Origin: Pedobacter jejuensis
GTDB lineage: Bacteria; Bacteroidota; Bacteroidia; Sphingobacteriales; Sphingobacteriaceae
Assembly: GCF_003725795.1 (NCBI RefSeq)
Contig: NZ_RBEE01000023.1
Span: 1-64,000 of the forward strand
Length of the DNA stretch: 64,000 nucleotides
Direction of reading: 5' to 3'
Below, piece after piece: positions 1 through 7,910 of this stretch; within the stretch, counting starts at the first letter, position 1; the number at the start of each line of letters is the position of its first letter. A model generated the notes under the pieces. That model was not told the origin of the DNA. It was given only the letters and a program-made list of their open reading frames with translations, and made no database searches. A program made the translations under genes and the position numbers.

Positions 1-60
1 AAGCTAAACAAAAACATATTCCTATAAACCATTTAGCACAAACGAATCTGCAATTTCAAG

Positions 61-166
61 GGGGTCAATTTGGATTGGCGCAAAGGGGTCTTTTTCCTTT
101 GGCGAACCTTATCAAATTAACTCGGCTAAGGGGAACTTTTTAGATTGGCGAAGAGGGGTCAATTTG
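61..166. mobile_element. Terminal repeats of an IS21-type element (remnant)
   Basis: The motif GGGGTCAATTTG occurs at 61-72 and 155-166, and a unit GATTGGCG-(C)AA-(A/G)-GGGGTC recurs at 73-90 and 143-160. Several direct copies of a GGTCAATTTG-type repeat are typical of IS21-family ends in Bacteroidota, as I recall them. No istA or istB gene is inside the window, so the element would lie to the left or be lost. A reading frame is open from the window edge to about 146, but I do not recognise its product. The family assignment is inference from the repeat style only. Confidence 0.45.
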
Positions 167-279
167 AAGCGGTTTATCCACCTGGTGCGATGTCCGAGAC
201 AGATCTTGAAAAAATCAAAAGCGCGGTGAGGGATAAGCATGGATATATTGTTTGGGGAGAAGGCCCTTCCGAAGGATAA
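130..279 (+). pseudogene. Possible C-terminal remnant of an unknown gene
   Basis: The frame is open from 130 and ends at TAA 277-279. Within it the stretch from 166 reads EAVYPPGAMSETDLEKIKSA and on to a GEGPSEG end, which looks like a protein tail rather than random translation. The only ATG (190) would give 29 residues. The 5' part runs into the IS21-type repeat, suggesting that an insertion cut off the N-terminus. The product is not recognised and the call is tentative. Confidence 0.25.
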
Positions 280-300
280 CAAAAACTGTTAGGGATTGCA

Positions 301-345
301 GCGGTTAGCCCGCAACATAGTGAGGACTATGAGCGGAAAGCCCGC
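301..345. repeat. Pair of GCGGwwAGCCCGC repeats
   Basis: Two 13-bp direct copies, GCGGTTAGCCCGC (301-313) and GCGGAAAGCCCGC (333-345), lie 32 bp apart in GC-rich DNA unlike its AT-rich surroundings. Similar GC-rich blocks are, as I remember, dispersed between genes in many Bacteroidota genomes. Only the repeat itself is seen here; dispersal cannot be tested in this window. Confidence 0.4.
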
Positions 346-445
346 CCGAAGGGAACAGCCGGAAAAATAACTTTATTAAACCTTAATTCTTATCTTAGTA
401 TTGCAGTTTCTAGCTGTCACAAATTAACCTCTAACTTAAAATTGT

Positions 446-997
446 ATGAAAATCGGATGCATTGGTTGGGGTTCCCTGTTCTGGGACCCGCAAGGTCTGC
501 TTATTGATAAGCGTTGGAATGAAGATGGACCACACTTGCCAGTCGAGTTTTTAAGAAAATCAGATGATGGAAGGCTTACCCTGGTCTTACATAAAGATTT
601 TTTGCCCGTTCCTACTCTTTGGTCGTTAATGACCACTGAAGATCTTGACGAAGCAATTGAATCATTGATGGTGAGAGAAAAATGCACAACCACAAGACCA
701 ATTGGTTCTATTCGGAAATCAGATCCATTACCTGAAAATGGCATAAAACAGACGATTCATTCCTGGCTTCAGAGTAAGGATCTGGATGCGGTAATCTGGA
801 CCAACCTTGGGCCAAGATTCAGGGATACAAATGGTGTAGTACCAACGAAAGAGGAAGCGTTGGAATATTTAGCACAATTGCCAGATAGCATAAAGAAATT
901 AGCTGAAACCTATATCCGGAGAGCACCAATAAGTGTGAAGACACAGTACCGTTCTGAATTTGAAAAGGCGTACGGCTGGACATATACACCGACCTGA
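446..997 (+). CDS. Small GGCT-like protein, first gene of an Avs1-like defence operon
   Basis: This is a 183-residue soluble protein with no signal peptide. The N-terminal GCIGWGSLFWDP resembles the glycine-rich GYGSL loop of gamma-glutamylcyclotransferase-like folds, followed by GPHLPVEF and DGRLTLVL. Catalytic activity cannot be judged from this. The stop codon TGA directly abuts the ATG of the MBL-fold gene, so the two are co-transcribed and perhaps translationally coupled. Three-gene type I AVAST loci, as I recall, carry a small protein beside an MBL protein and a protease-NTPase, which fits. Its exact role in such systems is unknown to me. The start was chosen because it opens directly into the conserved motif. 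Confidence 0.7.
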   Translation: MKIGCIGWGSLFWDPQGLLIDKRWNEDGPHLPVEFLRKSDDGRLTLVLHKDFLPVPTLWSLMTTEDLDEAIESLMVREKCTTTRPIGSIRKSDPLPENGIKQTIHSWLQSKDLDAVIWTNLGPRFRDTNGVVPTKEEALEYLAQLPDSIKKLAETYIRRAPISVKTQYRSEFEKAYGWTYTPT

Positions 998-2038
998 ATG
1001 GACATTGAATTTTTAGATGCAGGATGTGGTGACGCCATTCATATTCACTATAAAGGAACTGATGGTACTTTTCATAATATACTGATAGACGGTGGAATGG
1101 AGAAAGGTGATATTTATGAGCGTTCTTTAAGGAAAGCTCTGGAAAAGATCATTCTACGCCATGAGACTATCGACCTTTGGATCATTACCCATATTGACGA
1201 TGATCATATTGGAGGCATCCTCCGTTTGATAAAGGATGAAGAAATACTTTCCCAGCTTGACTTGGGCAAAACCATCTTTTGGTATAACTATTCAATATGG
1301 GATTACGATACCGGGATTCGGGAAAATAACCAGAAGAGCTACAGGCAAGGCATCCGTCTCAGAACTTACCTTAGTGAGGCAGGAAATTTGGTTTCACCTG
1401 TGACAGATGCGATGCCTGCGGTTGATTTGTGGGGGGCGACACTAACCATTGTTTCACCAAATGAACAGGCCTACCAGGAACTACTTGTTAAATGGAATAA
1501 TGAAGAAATCAAGATCAGGACACAGAAATCCTCGGGGCCAAAGAGAAGTACAGAGAACGATTATAAAACAAAAATTGTGGACTTTGATCTAGCAAAAGAA
1601 GTCTTGGATGATTCCGAAGAAAATGCATCAAGCATAGCATTCATCCTTGAATTCAATGGAAAAGCAGTATTGTTTACAGCTGACAGTAATCCTGCTGTAC
1701 TCATTCAGTCACTGAGCAGGCTGAACGATGATGAAATGATAAAATTGGATTATATGCAGGTACCTCATCATGGTAGCCGCTTTAACATCAGTAACTCGTT
1801 ACTAAAACTCATCGACTGCGAACAATACATCATTAGTGCCGATGGTTTCAACAAGTCTAATTTGCCAAATAAAGTAAGTCTTGCGAAAATTCTTGCGCTA
1901 AATCCTGGGAAGGAAGTGAATTTCCATATTACACAGGAAAATGATCAAACCAGAAGCATATTTTCTGTAGACAAGGATCAAAAAATTAACGTGCATTTTC
2001 CCAAAAAAGGAAGTGCTGGTATTCAGATTAATTTATGA
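998..2038 (+). CDS. ComEC-like MBL-fold hydrolase, second gene of Avs1-like operon
   Basis: A 346-residue metallo-beta-lactamase-fold protein. The metal-binding motif THIDDDHIGG is at residues 64-73 (His65, Asp67, Asp69, His70 region), preceded by ILIDGG (28-33). Later motifs are TADS (227-230) and HHGS (257-260), as in the ComEC/Rec2 branch of the fold. There is no signal peptide or membrane segment, so it is cytoplasmic. It starts on the base after the upstream stop, and its stop lies 7 bp before the ATG of the protease-NTPase gene. In type I AVAST systems an MBL protein is an expected component and probably an effector acting on nucleic acid or nucleotide; that role is inferred from the family and not from the sequence. 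Confidence 0.85.
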   Translation: MDIEFLDAGCGDAIHIHYKGTDGTFHNILIDGGMEKGDIYERSLRKALEKIILRHETIDLWIITHIDDDHIGGILRLIKDEEILSQLDLGKTIFWYNYSIWDYDTGIRENNQKSYRQGIRLRTYLSEAGNLVSPVTDAMPAVDLWGATLTIVSPNEQAYQELLVKWNNEEIKIRTQKSSGPKRSTENDYKTKIVDFDLAKEVLDDSEENASSIAFILEFNGKAVLFTADSNPAVLIQSLSRLNDDEMIKLDYMQVPHHGSRFNISNSLLKLIDCEQYIISADGFNKSNLPNKVSLAKILALNPGKEVNFHITQENDQTRSIFSVDKDQKINVHFPKKGSAGIQINL

Positions 2039-2045
2039 AGTAGCA

Positions 2046-5000
2046 ATGAAGGAATATGTACTAAAAATTACCAACCCAGAGGGACCTGGTAGTGCGTTTA
2101 TAACCTATCCCGATGAGGAAAGCGATTACGCTTATATCATAACAGCCCGTCACTGCCTGGTTCATACCAATGGAACACCATTTGAAAAGCATGAGTTGCA
2201 GGTCGGTTTCCTAAACAACGGTATTTGGGCCAATTATAAACTCAAAGACAATGACCAAATCTACGTAGGCAAGGATAATGAAACCGAGGATATTGGCTTA
2301 ATTATCGTAGAAAAGAAAAATGTACCCCTACATCTGGATGACAAAGAAATTCCTAAGCTTTGCGTTCCTCCAAAGGAAGGAAATCTCGTAATAACCGGAT
2401 TTCCGAAAGTGACAAACAATGCACTTAAAAGGTCGTTGTTTAAAGTCAAATTCCTGGATGAGCAAGACTATCCTTGTCAGGTGCAGGTCGAGTCAGATGA
2501 TCCGCTTACAAAAGAATATAATGCGGACAACCTGGTAGAAGGTTATTCGGGTAGCCCTCTGATCATCAAAAGTAAGGAAGTAGAATTTATATGCGGAATA
2601 TTCCTCCGGTATGAGGAAAAAACCAAAAGAATTCTTGGTATTGATCTGTCTTTGCTAAACAGTTTTTTATTGGCGTCATCCCTGATACCCTTGGAGCTAA
2701 ATGTCATTGAAATAAATAGTAGCGTGATCGAAGGTCTTGCGAGGCTAAAGATTAATACTGACAGGATTTTAAGACGCGTCCGCGAGAATATTGGTGAAGT
2801 AGAGCTGGATAGAAAAAATTTATATGATGAGGTAAGTAAGTTAATCAAATCATCCAAGCTTGTTATAATCAGTGGTAAGCCAGGAAGCGGAAAGTCTGCG
2901 ATTGCAAAAAAAGTAATAATTGATCTACGGGGCAAATATCGTCTTATTGCCCTGCAAGGTGAGCAACTTGACAAACCAAGTATTGAGGATATTTTTGCGC
3001 TAAGCCCATTTTTGTTGAACGATCCTCTGCAGACCTTATTGGATTCCCCAGCATTTAGTGGCAATAAAATAGTATTTATCGATAGCATAGAGAAGATACT
3101 GGAAACTGAAAATGCCGATACGATACTGGACTTTTTTGATCTTTTAAAGATGCGCAGCGATATCAGTTTAGTGTTAACTTGCAGAAGCTACGCAATAGAA
3201 CAGCTCAAAATTCGATTTTTGAGGCAATTTCCATCATTTCCCAATTTTGAAATTGATGTTCTGGAGGAAAAGGAGTTGGAAGTAGTTGCATTAAAATATC
3301 CGCATATAAAACCACTGCTTTCCAATCTTGCACTGTTAGATATTCTGAAAATCCCATTTAACCTCGATAAAGCCGTGCTTATTCCAGAGGCAGCTATTAA
3401 GGAAGGTATCGGTTCTGAGAAAGAATTCAGCAGAATTATGTGGGAGTACGTAGTCGAAGGGAAAGATAAAGTAGTCGATGCAGAAAAACGCAAGTTGCGT
3501 GGCAACCTTTTTTCGAAAATAGCGATTGAGAGAGCATCCGCTATGGTTGCTTACGTATATATTCCTGATTGTAGCATGGATATTTTAAATGGTTTGGTTG
3601 CAGATCATTTGGTCGATAAAGAACCAACTCTGGGTTTAACTTATTCTGTGACCCATGATATTTACGAGGACTGGGCATTAATCAGGTATATTGAGATTCA
3701 TTATCAGGAAATAATTGTCAAACATGGCCAATATATAAAGTTCTATAATCAATTAGGAAGTGCCCCTGCGGTAAGAAGGGCATTCAGGCTTTGGTTCTCT
3801 GAAAAAATTCAGGTAATGGATCTTGCACTTAGTGACTTTCTTAAATGTTCCATCCAGGAAAAAAGCATTGCGAAGTACTGGCAGGATGAACTTCTTGTAG
3901 CAATTATGCAGTCACCTTACAGCAAGTCCTTTCTTTCAGACAATAAAGCGTTCCTATTTGCAAATAATTATGAGATATTCAAAAGGGTTGCATTCATATT
4001 AAGGGTTGCCTGCCAGCAACCTGATTTTCGTTATATAGATATTTTTCCGGCTGAAGAAAAAATCAAGTTATATTATGATATTAACCTTTTGCCTATCGGT
4101 GATGGATGGGCTAATACGATAATTTTCATAAGTGAAAATCTTGATGAGCTTAAAAATTGCTTTGTCCATATTACCGAGGTCGTGTTACAGTGGAAAAAGG
4201 GATTAAGTGAGATTGGTACGCTTCCAGCTGAAGCACGCTCAGCAGGACTAATTGTTTTATCTTATTTTGAAGAGTACAAAAATGAAGAAAGTGAAGTAGC
4301 TAAGCGTTCAGAAAGAAAAGATTACATGGAGGAATTTATTCTTTTATTGTTCCGACTTACTGAGGTTATTCGGGAAGAACTAAAGGCTTTGATTAGTACA
4401 GCTTTCAAATATGAACGAAAAGCTGAAAACTATGCATTAAGCAATCTGTATGACAAGCTAATTGAATTTACAGTTGATGGTTATGAGGATACGTATGTTT
4501 GCAAATACTATCCGGAACTTGTCATTGAAATTCTTGAGGCCAAGTGGTTCTATTATCCGCCAACCCCAGAAGAGCTTGAAAAGCGGAAAAACGATCCGCG
4601 ATTTTGGGCTTATGAATCAGGCGGTATTGATAAGGAGCAAGATTTTGGATTGAAAAAAAATACAAATCATAAATACTTTCCGGCAACTCCTGAGCAAACA
4701 CCCATTCTGAATTTATTGTATGCTAAACCTGTACTGACATTAAAATTTCTCCTGAAATTTCTAAACCATGTTGCGGATGCGTTCGTAAAGTCGGATTATG
4801 CGTTAAATAACCCGTTTTTCGGAGGCCAAGAAGAACGTTGCAAGATTCAAATAAAGTTTAATGATGGCTCTATCTATCAGCAATACGGTAGCGTAACGCT
4901 CTGGACTGCGTTCCGGGGAACATACATTGCAATTCCTAATCTTCTTCAATCGGTGCTAATGGCATTGGAAGCATTTATGTTGTCTTTGGGGGAGACAATT

Positions 5001-7121
5001 GAAAAATCAAAAGACGAAAAATATAAAGAATACAGTCAGAAAATCTGGAACCTGTTTTTCGATAAGCTGCTAAAAGAGAGTAACAATGTGATGGGTAGCT
5101 CTGTCTTGTTGAGTGTGGCGCATGCTTACCGTAATATAGCTGGAGAGAAGATAATCCCGCTATTATATGCTAAGCAAATATATTTCTGGGACTTTATGAG
5201 AACAAATAAGGATCGCGGAACTTTATTGAGTCCATTATCCTCCAAAAGGAATGGAAGACAGAAGCAAAAAGCTTTGGCCGAATTTCAAAGACTCCCACAT
5301 CGTAAACGTGATATCAGAGAACTTGTCATAAACCTAAGCTTTACGAACAAGCAGATTTTTACAGTCTTAGATGAACTATATGCTATTGAAGATGCAGATG
5401 CCCAATGGAAAATTATGGTAAGCAGCATGGATAGTAGACTTTTTGAGCTTGGAGAAGTCGTTGACGGAGGTATTATGGTTGAAACAAAGCTGGAAGGAGA
5501 ATTAAAGGAGGTAAGTGAAGAAGCCAAAAAAGATGTCGAGGCGCATAATGCTGTTGCGGGTGTGTCATTGTGGGGCATGAAAAAGCTTCAGCATGAAAGT
5601 GTGGAAGAAGATAGTGTTGATAAATGGAGAGACCATTACAACCTGACCTTGCAGACTATCGCAACAAGTAAATTATCCAACCTAAAGACGCAACCTGGTT
5701 TACTTGCCGGAATTGGAATCCGGGATTTTTTTGACAAGTTGAGCGAGGAAGAAAGGTCGTGGTGCATTGGTAAAGTGTGGGATATTATTCACTATCAGAC
5801 TTTCGAAGCAAATAAAGAGCGGGATTTCATGCATATTGAATATACACCTTTCGAAACAGAAGCTGCATTTTCAGTTTTGCCAAAAATCATGCATATATCC
5901 AAGGGCAGAGAAAAAACGGAGTTAAAGCGGTACATTTTTACCTCGCTGATCCGACATGATGAGAAATCCTCAAAAGATGCGCTGATTGCGTCCTTACGAA
6001 CTTTTCTATGGGAAAATGACCAACCTTTTGTTATTAGTTGTGTAAAGGGGGTTATAGAATACGCTGGCATCCAACGGTTGTTATATATTGGAAGAAACCG
6101 GGAGATGATAATCAAAACTCATCAGGAAAGTGCTTTAAGGAAAATATGGAAAATATTTACTGGTCCATTCAGAAAACCACCTGTTGAAGATAAAATTGAT
6201 GAGGCGGAGATCAAATTTGACAATTTAATAAAGCAAATTGGCGAGGGTCAAATCAGGATAGACCTTACAGAGGTTTCGATGGTTGGTAAAGCTGCGGGAC
6301 TCTTGTTCTATGTGATGAAAATTATTCCTGAAAATGTAGAAGTCCGTGAGATCAGGAAGTATTATATGAATCTGTTAAAATTTGTTTTGGAACATATAGA
6401 CAATGACGAAGAGCAGGGATTTGGGGTAAATGATCGCTTTCACTATGAACAGATCCAGGAATTTGAGAAAGAGTTTGCAGCATTTCTGCTAAGCCAACCA
6501 GCTCCTATTGCGTTTGAAGGTTTGAAAGTTCTCACTGATTGGGTGTATGAAACAGCATCTAAAAAAAGGTACCGTGACAAAAAATATGAATTGGTAGAAG
6601 GATGTTTGAAAGAAATGATCAACTGTGTTGTAATTGATGAGACCAAGGCGGTGATTTTCTGGAAACTTTGGGAGTACTTAATTGATAAAGATATAGAAGG
6701 CGGCAGTATGGCCTTGAACAAGTATTTATTACTTGACCATTATATATTTTCATCAGCGGCCAGGATCTGGGAACCGCTTGTGGGCAAAAAGGATTTGTAT
6801 GCCAAATTTATTGCAGCTGGAGCCGATATTGGCGCCAGTGCTAAGCTAATTGCGGGGATAGGATTTAATGAATTTGTACCAGATGGCGTTTTATGGCTTT
6901 CAAACAGATTAACTGAAGCAAAATTATCAGAAGAGGATATGTCGATTTATTTTGAGCAACTTGTTATTCAATGTTATTATGATAGCAGGCTAAGAAATAT
7001 ATTAAAAACCACTGTACGATATAGAGAGGCGTTTATAAATATTTTGGATGAATTGATAAATACCGGTTCTTCATCATCAGCATATATTATACGTGACGAC
7101 TTTATTTCACTAAAAAGTTAG
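2046..7121 (+). CDS. Trypsin-like protease fused to STAND-type NTPase (Avs1-like sensor)
   Basis: I take ATG 2046 as start (1,691 residues). An earlier ATG at 2013 lies inside the preceding gene and would add only 11 residues ahead of the protease fold. Residues 1-220 are a trypsin-like domain with a full triad: His36 (TARHCL), Asp82 (TEDIGLI) and Ser168 (GYSGSP). An NTPase follows with Walker A GKPGSGKS (277-284), Walker B IVFIDS near 342-347 and a sensor-like LTCRS near 377-381. The remaining ~1,250 residues look alpha-helical and without a recognised catalytic motif, as expected for the target-recognition part of a STAND protein. Known Avs1-3 proteins recognise phage terminase and then oligomerise. 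The last gene of the operon, it is followed by degenerate DNA. Confidence 0.85.
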   Translation: MKEYVLKITNPEGPGSAFITYPDEESDYAYIITARHCLVHTNGTPFEKHELQVGFLNNGIWANYKLKDNDQIYVGKDNETEDIGLIIVEKKNVPLHLDDKEIPKLCVPPKEGNLVITGFPKVTNNALKRSLFKVKFLDEQDYPCQVQVESDDPLTKEYNADNLVEGYSGSPLIIKSKEVEFICGIFLRYEEKTKRILGIDLSLLNSFLLASSLIPLELNVIEINSSVIEGLARLKINTDRILRRVRENIGEVELDRKNLYDEVSKLIKSSKLVIISGKPGSGKSAIAKKVIIDLRGKYRLIALQGEQLDKPSIEDIFALSPFLLNDPLQTLLDSPAFSGNKIVFIDSIEKILETENADTILDFFDLLKMRSDISLVLTCRSYAIEQLKIRFLRQFPSFPNFEIDVLEEKELEVVALKYPHIKPLLSNLALLDILKIPFNLDKAVLIPEAAIKEGIGSEKEFSRIMWEYVVEGKDKVVDAEKRKLRGNLFSKIAIERASAMVAYVYIPDCSMDILNGLVADHLVDKEPTLGLTYSVTHDIYEDWALIRYIEIHYQEIIVKHGQYIKFYNQLGSAPAVRRAFRLWFSEKIQVMDLALSDFLKCSIQEKSIAKYWQDELLVAIMQSPYSKSFLSDNKAFLFANNYEIFKRVAFILRVACQQPDFRYIDIFPAEEKIKLYYDINLLPIGDGWANTIIFISENLDELKNCFVHITEVVLQWKKGLSEIGTLPAEARSAGLIVLSYFEEYKNEESEVAKRSERKDYMEEFILLLFRLTEVIREELKALISTAFKYERKAENYALSNLYDKLIEFTVDGYEDTYVCKYYPELVIEILEAKWFYYPPTPEELEKRKNDPRFWAYESGGIDKEQDFGLKKNTNHKYFPATPEQTPILNLLYAKPVLTLKFLLKFLNHVADAFVKSDYALNNPFFGGQEERCKIQIKFNDGSIYQQYGSVTLWTAFRGTYIAIPNLLQSVLMALEAFMLSLGETIEKSKDEKYKEYSQKIWNLFFDKLLKESNNVMGSSVLLSVAHAYRNIAGEKIIPLLYAKQIYFWDFMRTNKDRGTLLSPLSSKRNGRQKQKALAEFQRLPHRKRDIRELVINLSFTNKQIFTVLDELYAIEDADAQWKIMVSSMDSRLFELGEVVDGGIMVETKLEGELKEVSEEAKKDVEAHNAVAGVSLWGMKKLQHESVEEDSVDKWRDHYNLTLQTIATSKLSNLKTQPGLLAGIGIRDFFDKLSEEERSWCIGKVWDIIHYQTFEANKERDFMHIEYTPFETEAAFSVLPKIMHISKGREKTELKRYIFTSLIRHDEKSSKDALIASLRTFLWENDQPFVISCVKGVIEYAGIQRLLYIGRNREMIIKTHQESALRKIWKIFTGPFRKPPVEDKIDEAEIKFDNLIKQIGEGQIRIDLTEVSMVGKAAGLLFYVMKIIPENVEVREIRKYYMNLLKFVLEHIDNDEEQGFGVNDRFHYEQIQEFEKEFAAFLLSQPAPIAFEGLKVLTDWVYETASKKRYRDKKYELVEGCLKEMINCVVIDETKAVIFWKLWEYLIDKDIEGGSMALNKYLLLDHYIFSSAARIWEPLVGKKDLYAKFIAAGADIGASAKLIAGIGFNEFVPDGVLWLSNRLTEAKLSEEDMSIYFEQLVIQCYYDSRLRNILKTTVRYREAFINILDELINTGSSSSAYIIRDDFISLKS

Positions 7122-7124
7122 AAA

Positions 7125-7150
7125 GGTGGTCAATCTGGAGTGAACTATCG
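7125..7150. mobile_element. Possible degenerate IS21-type end
   Basis: GGTGGTCAATCTGGAGTG begins 3 bp after the stop of the protease-NTPase gene and resembles the GGGGTCAATTTG repeats at the left of the defence operon. A single diverged copy is weak evidence. Confidence 0.25.
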
Positions 7151-7270
7151 AAACTTCTAAAATTAAACTTTATTAACGCTTAATAAATAAGTTTCAATTC
7201 TGCCAAATTTTGGGTTGAAAAATTGTATGGTGAAAGCCCTCGGACTTCCCTATACAACTAAAAGTTTTTA

Positions 7271-7540
7271 CTATTTTATGAAACCTTTAACTTTCAAATC
7301 CTGAATTATTGGCTCAATAAGCCGCAAATAGTTCTCCAAATGATGAAAGTATTCCCTCTCAACGATAGAAAGGGAAAGGTATTTAGTCAATCACTTTTGA
7401 ATTTCTTGCGATTTCTCTAAAATTTTCGAAAAATCGCCTATTTCAATCAATTCAGCCACAAACTGGTTTGAATTGAATACCTCCACTGACCCAAGTTTTG
7501 AAAGCAGTTCTGAAAAGAGCTGCTTTTTTTGTTTTATAGT
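7271..7540 (-). pseudogene. Remnant of an unknown gene, interrupted by a stop codon
   Basis: On the minus strand one frame reads QLFSELLSKLGSVEVFNSNQ onward to EKSQEIQK, then a TGA (plus-strand 7391-7393), then continues in the same frame with LTKYLSLSIVEREYFHHLEN to GFIK and a stop at 7271-7273. The residue composition on both sides of the TGA is protein-like (leucine- and glutamate-rich helices). No ATG exists at the upstream end before the stop at 7541-7543, so the 5' part is missing. I do not recognise the family. Confidence 0.4.
7503..7530 (+). terminator. Rho-independent terminator
   Basis: AGCAGTTCT (7503-7511) pairs with AGAGCTGCT (7516-7524), with one G-U pair, around a GAAA loop, followed by a seven-T run. 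It could end plus-strand transcription reading out of the defence operon. It also overlaps the 5' end of the minus-strand gene remnant, so its original owner is unclear. Confidence 0.6.
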
Positions 7541-7782
7541 TTATTTGCGACTATTTAAAAGATATTTAGTCACTCTATATGTGTTTTAATTTTTCGATGT
7601 ACAGGTAATAAGTTTTTATTTAGCCCATCGGGTTGCTTAACAGCCACCAAGAAAATATAGATTTAATTTTGTTTACGATATAGCTTACTAAAAATAAAGC
7701 AGAACTCGCTCATCAAAATAGAATAGTTAAAGAAGATATCAATATATTTTATATTGTAATATTTATGATTAATTGCTTCTTC

Positions 7783-7827
7783 TTAATATTAAATTAACAC
7801 CAATTTAATTTTTTGCTCATATTTTTG
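7783..7827 (+). promoter_or_regulatory. PHO-box-like phased repeats with -7 element
   Basis: Three 7-bp units at 11-bp spacing, TTAATAT (7783), TTAACAC (7794) and TTAATTT (7805), lead to TATTTTTG at 7820-7827, which matches the Bacteroidota -7 consensus TAnnTTTG. The last unit starts 15 bp before the -7 element. Seven-bp repeats with four-bp spacers are the geometry of PhoB boxes. The genes downstream are all phosphoesterases or their uptake system. PhoB control is inference. Confidence 0.5.
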
Positions 7828-7910
7828 ATTTGATAACATTATTGCGATCAATCAAAAATGAATGTCATATTTCATTTAGCAATCTTAGCTATTTAGTGTT
7901 CAATCTCCTT

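Noticed and set aside
2013..2045. Earlier ATG for the protease-NTPase gene
   Set aside because: It lies within the preceding gene and adds 11 residues before the protease fold; ATG 2046 fits better.
4462..4653. Small plus-strand frame inside the NTPase gene
   Set aside because: It overlaps a strong coding region in another frame and has no recognisable features.
7830..7910. N-terminal extension of the beta-propeller phosphoesterase
   Set aside because: The extension would overlap the -7 element region and place 27 residues before a clean signal peptide beginning at 7911.
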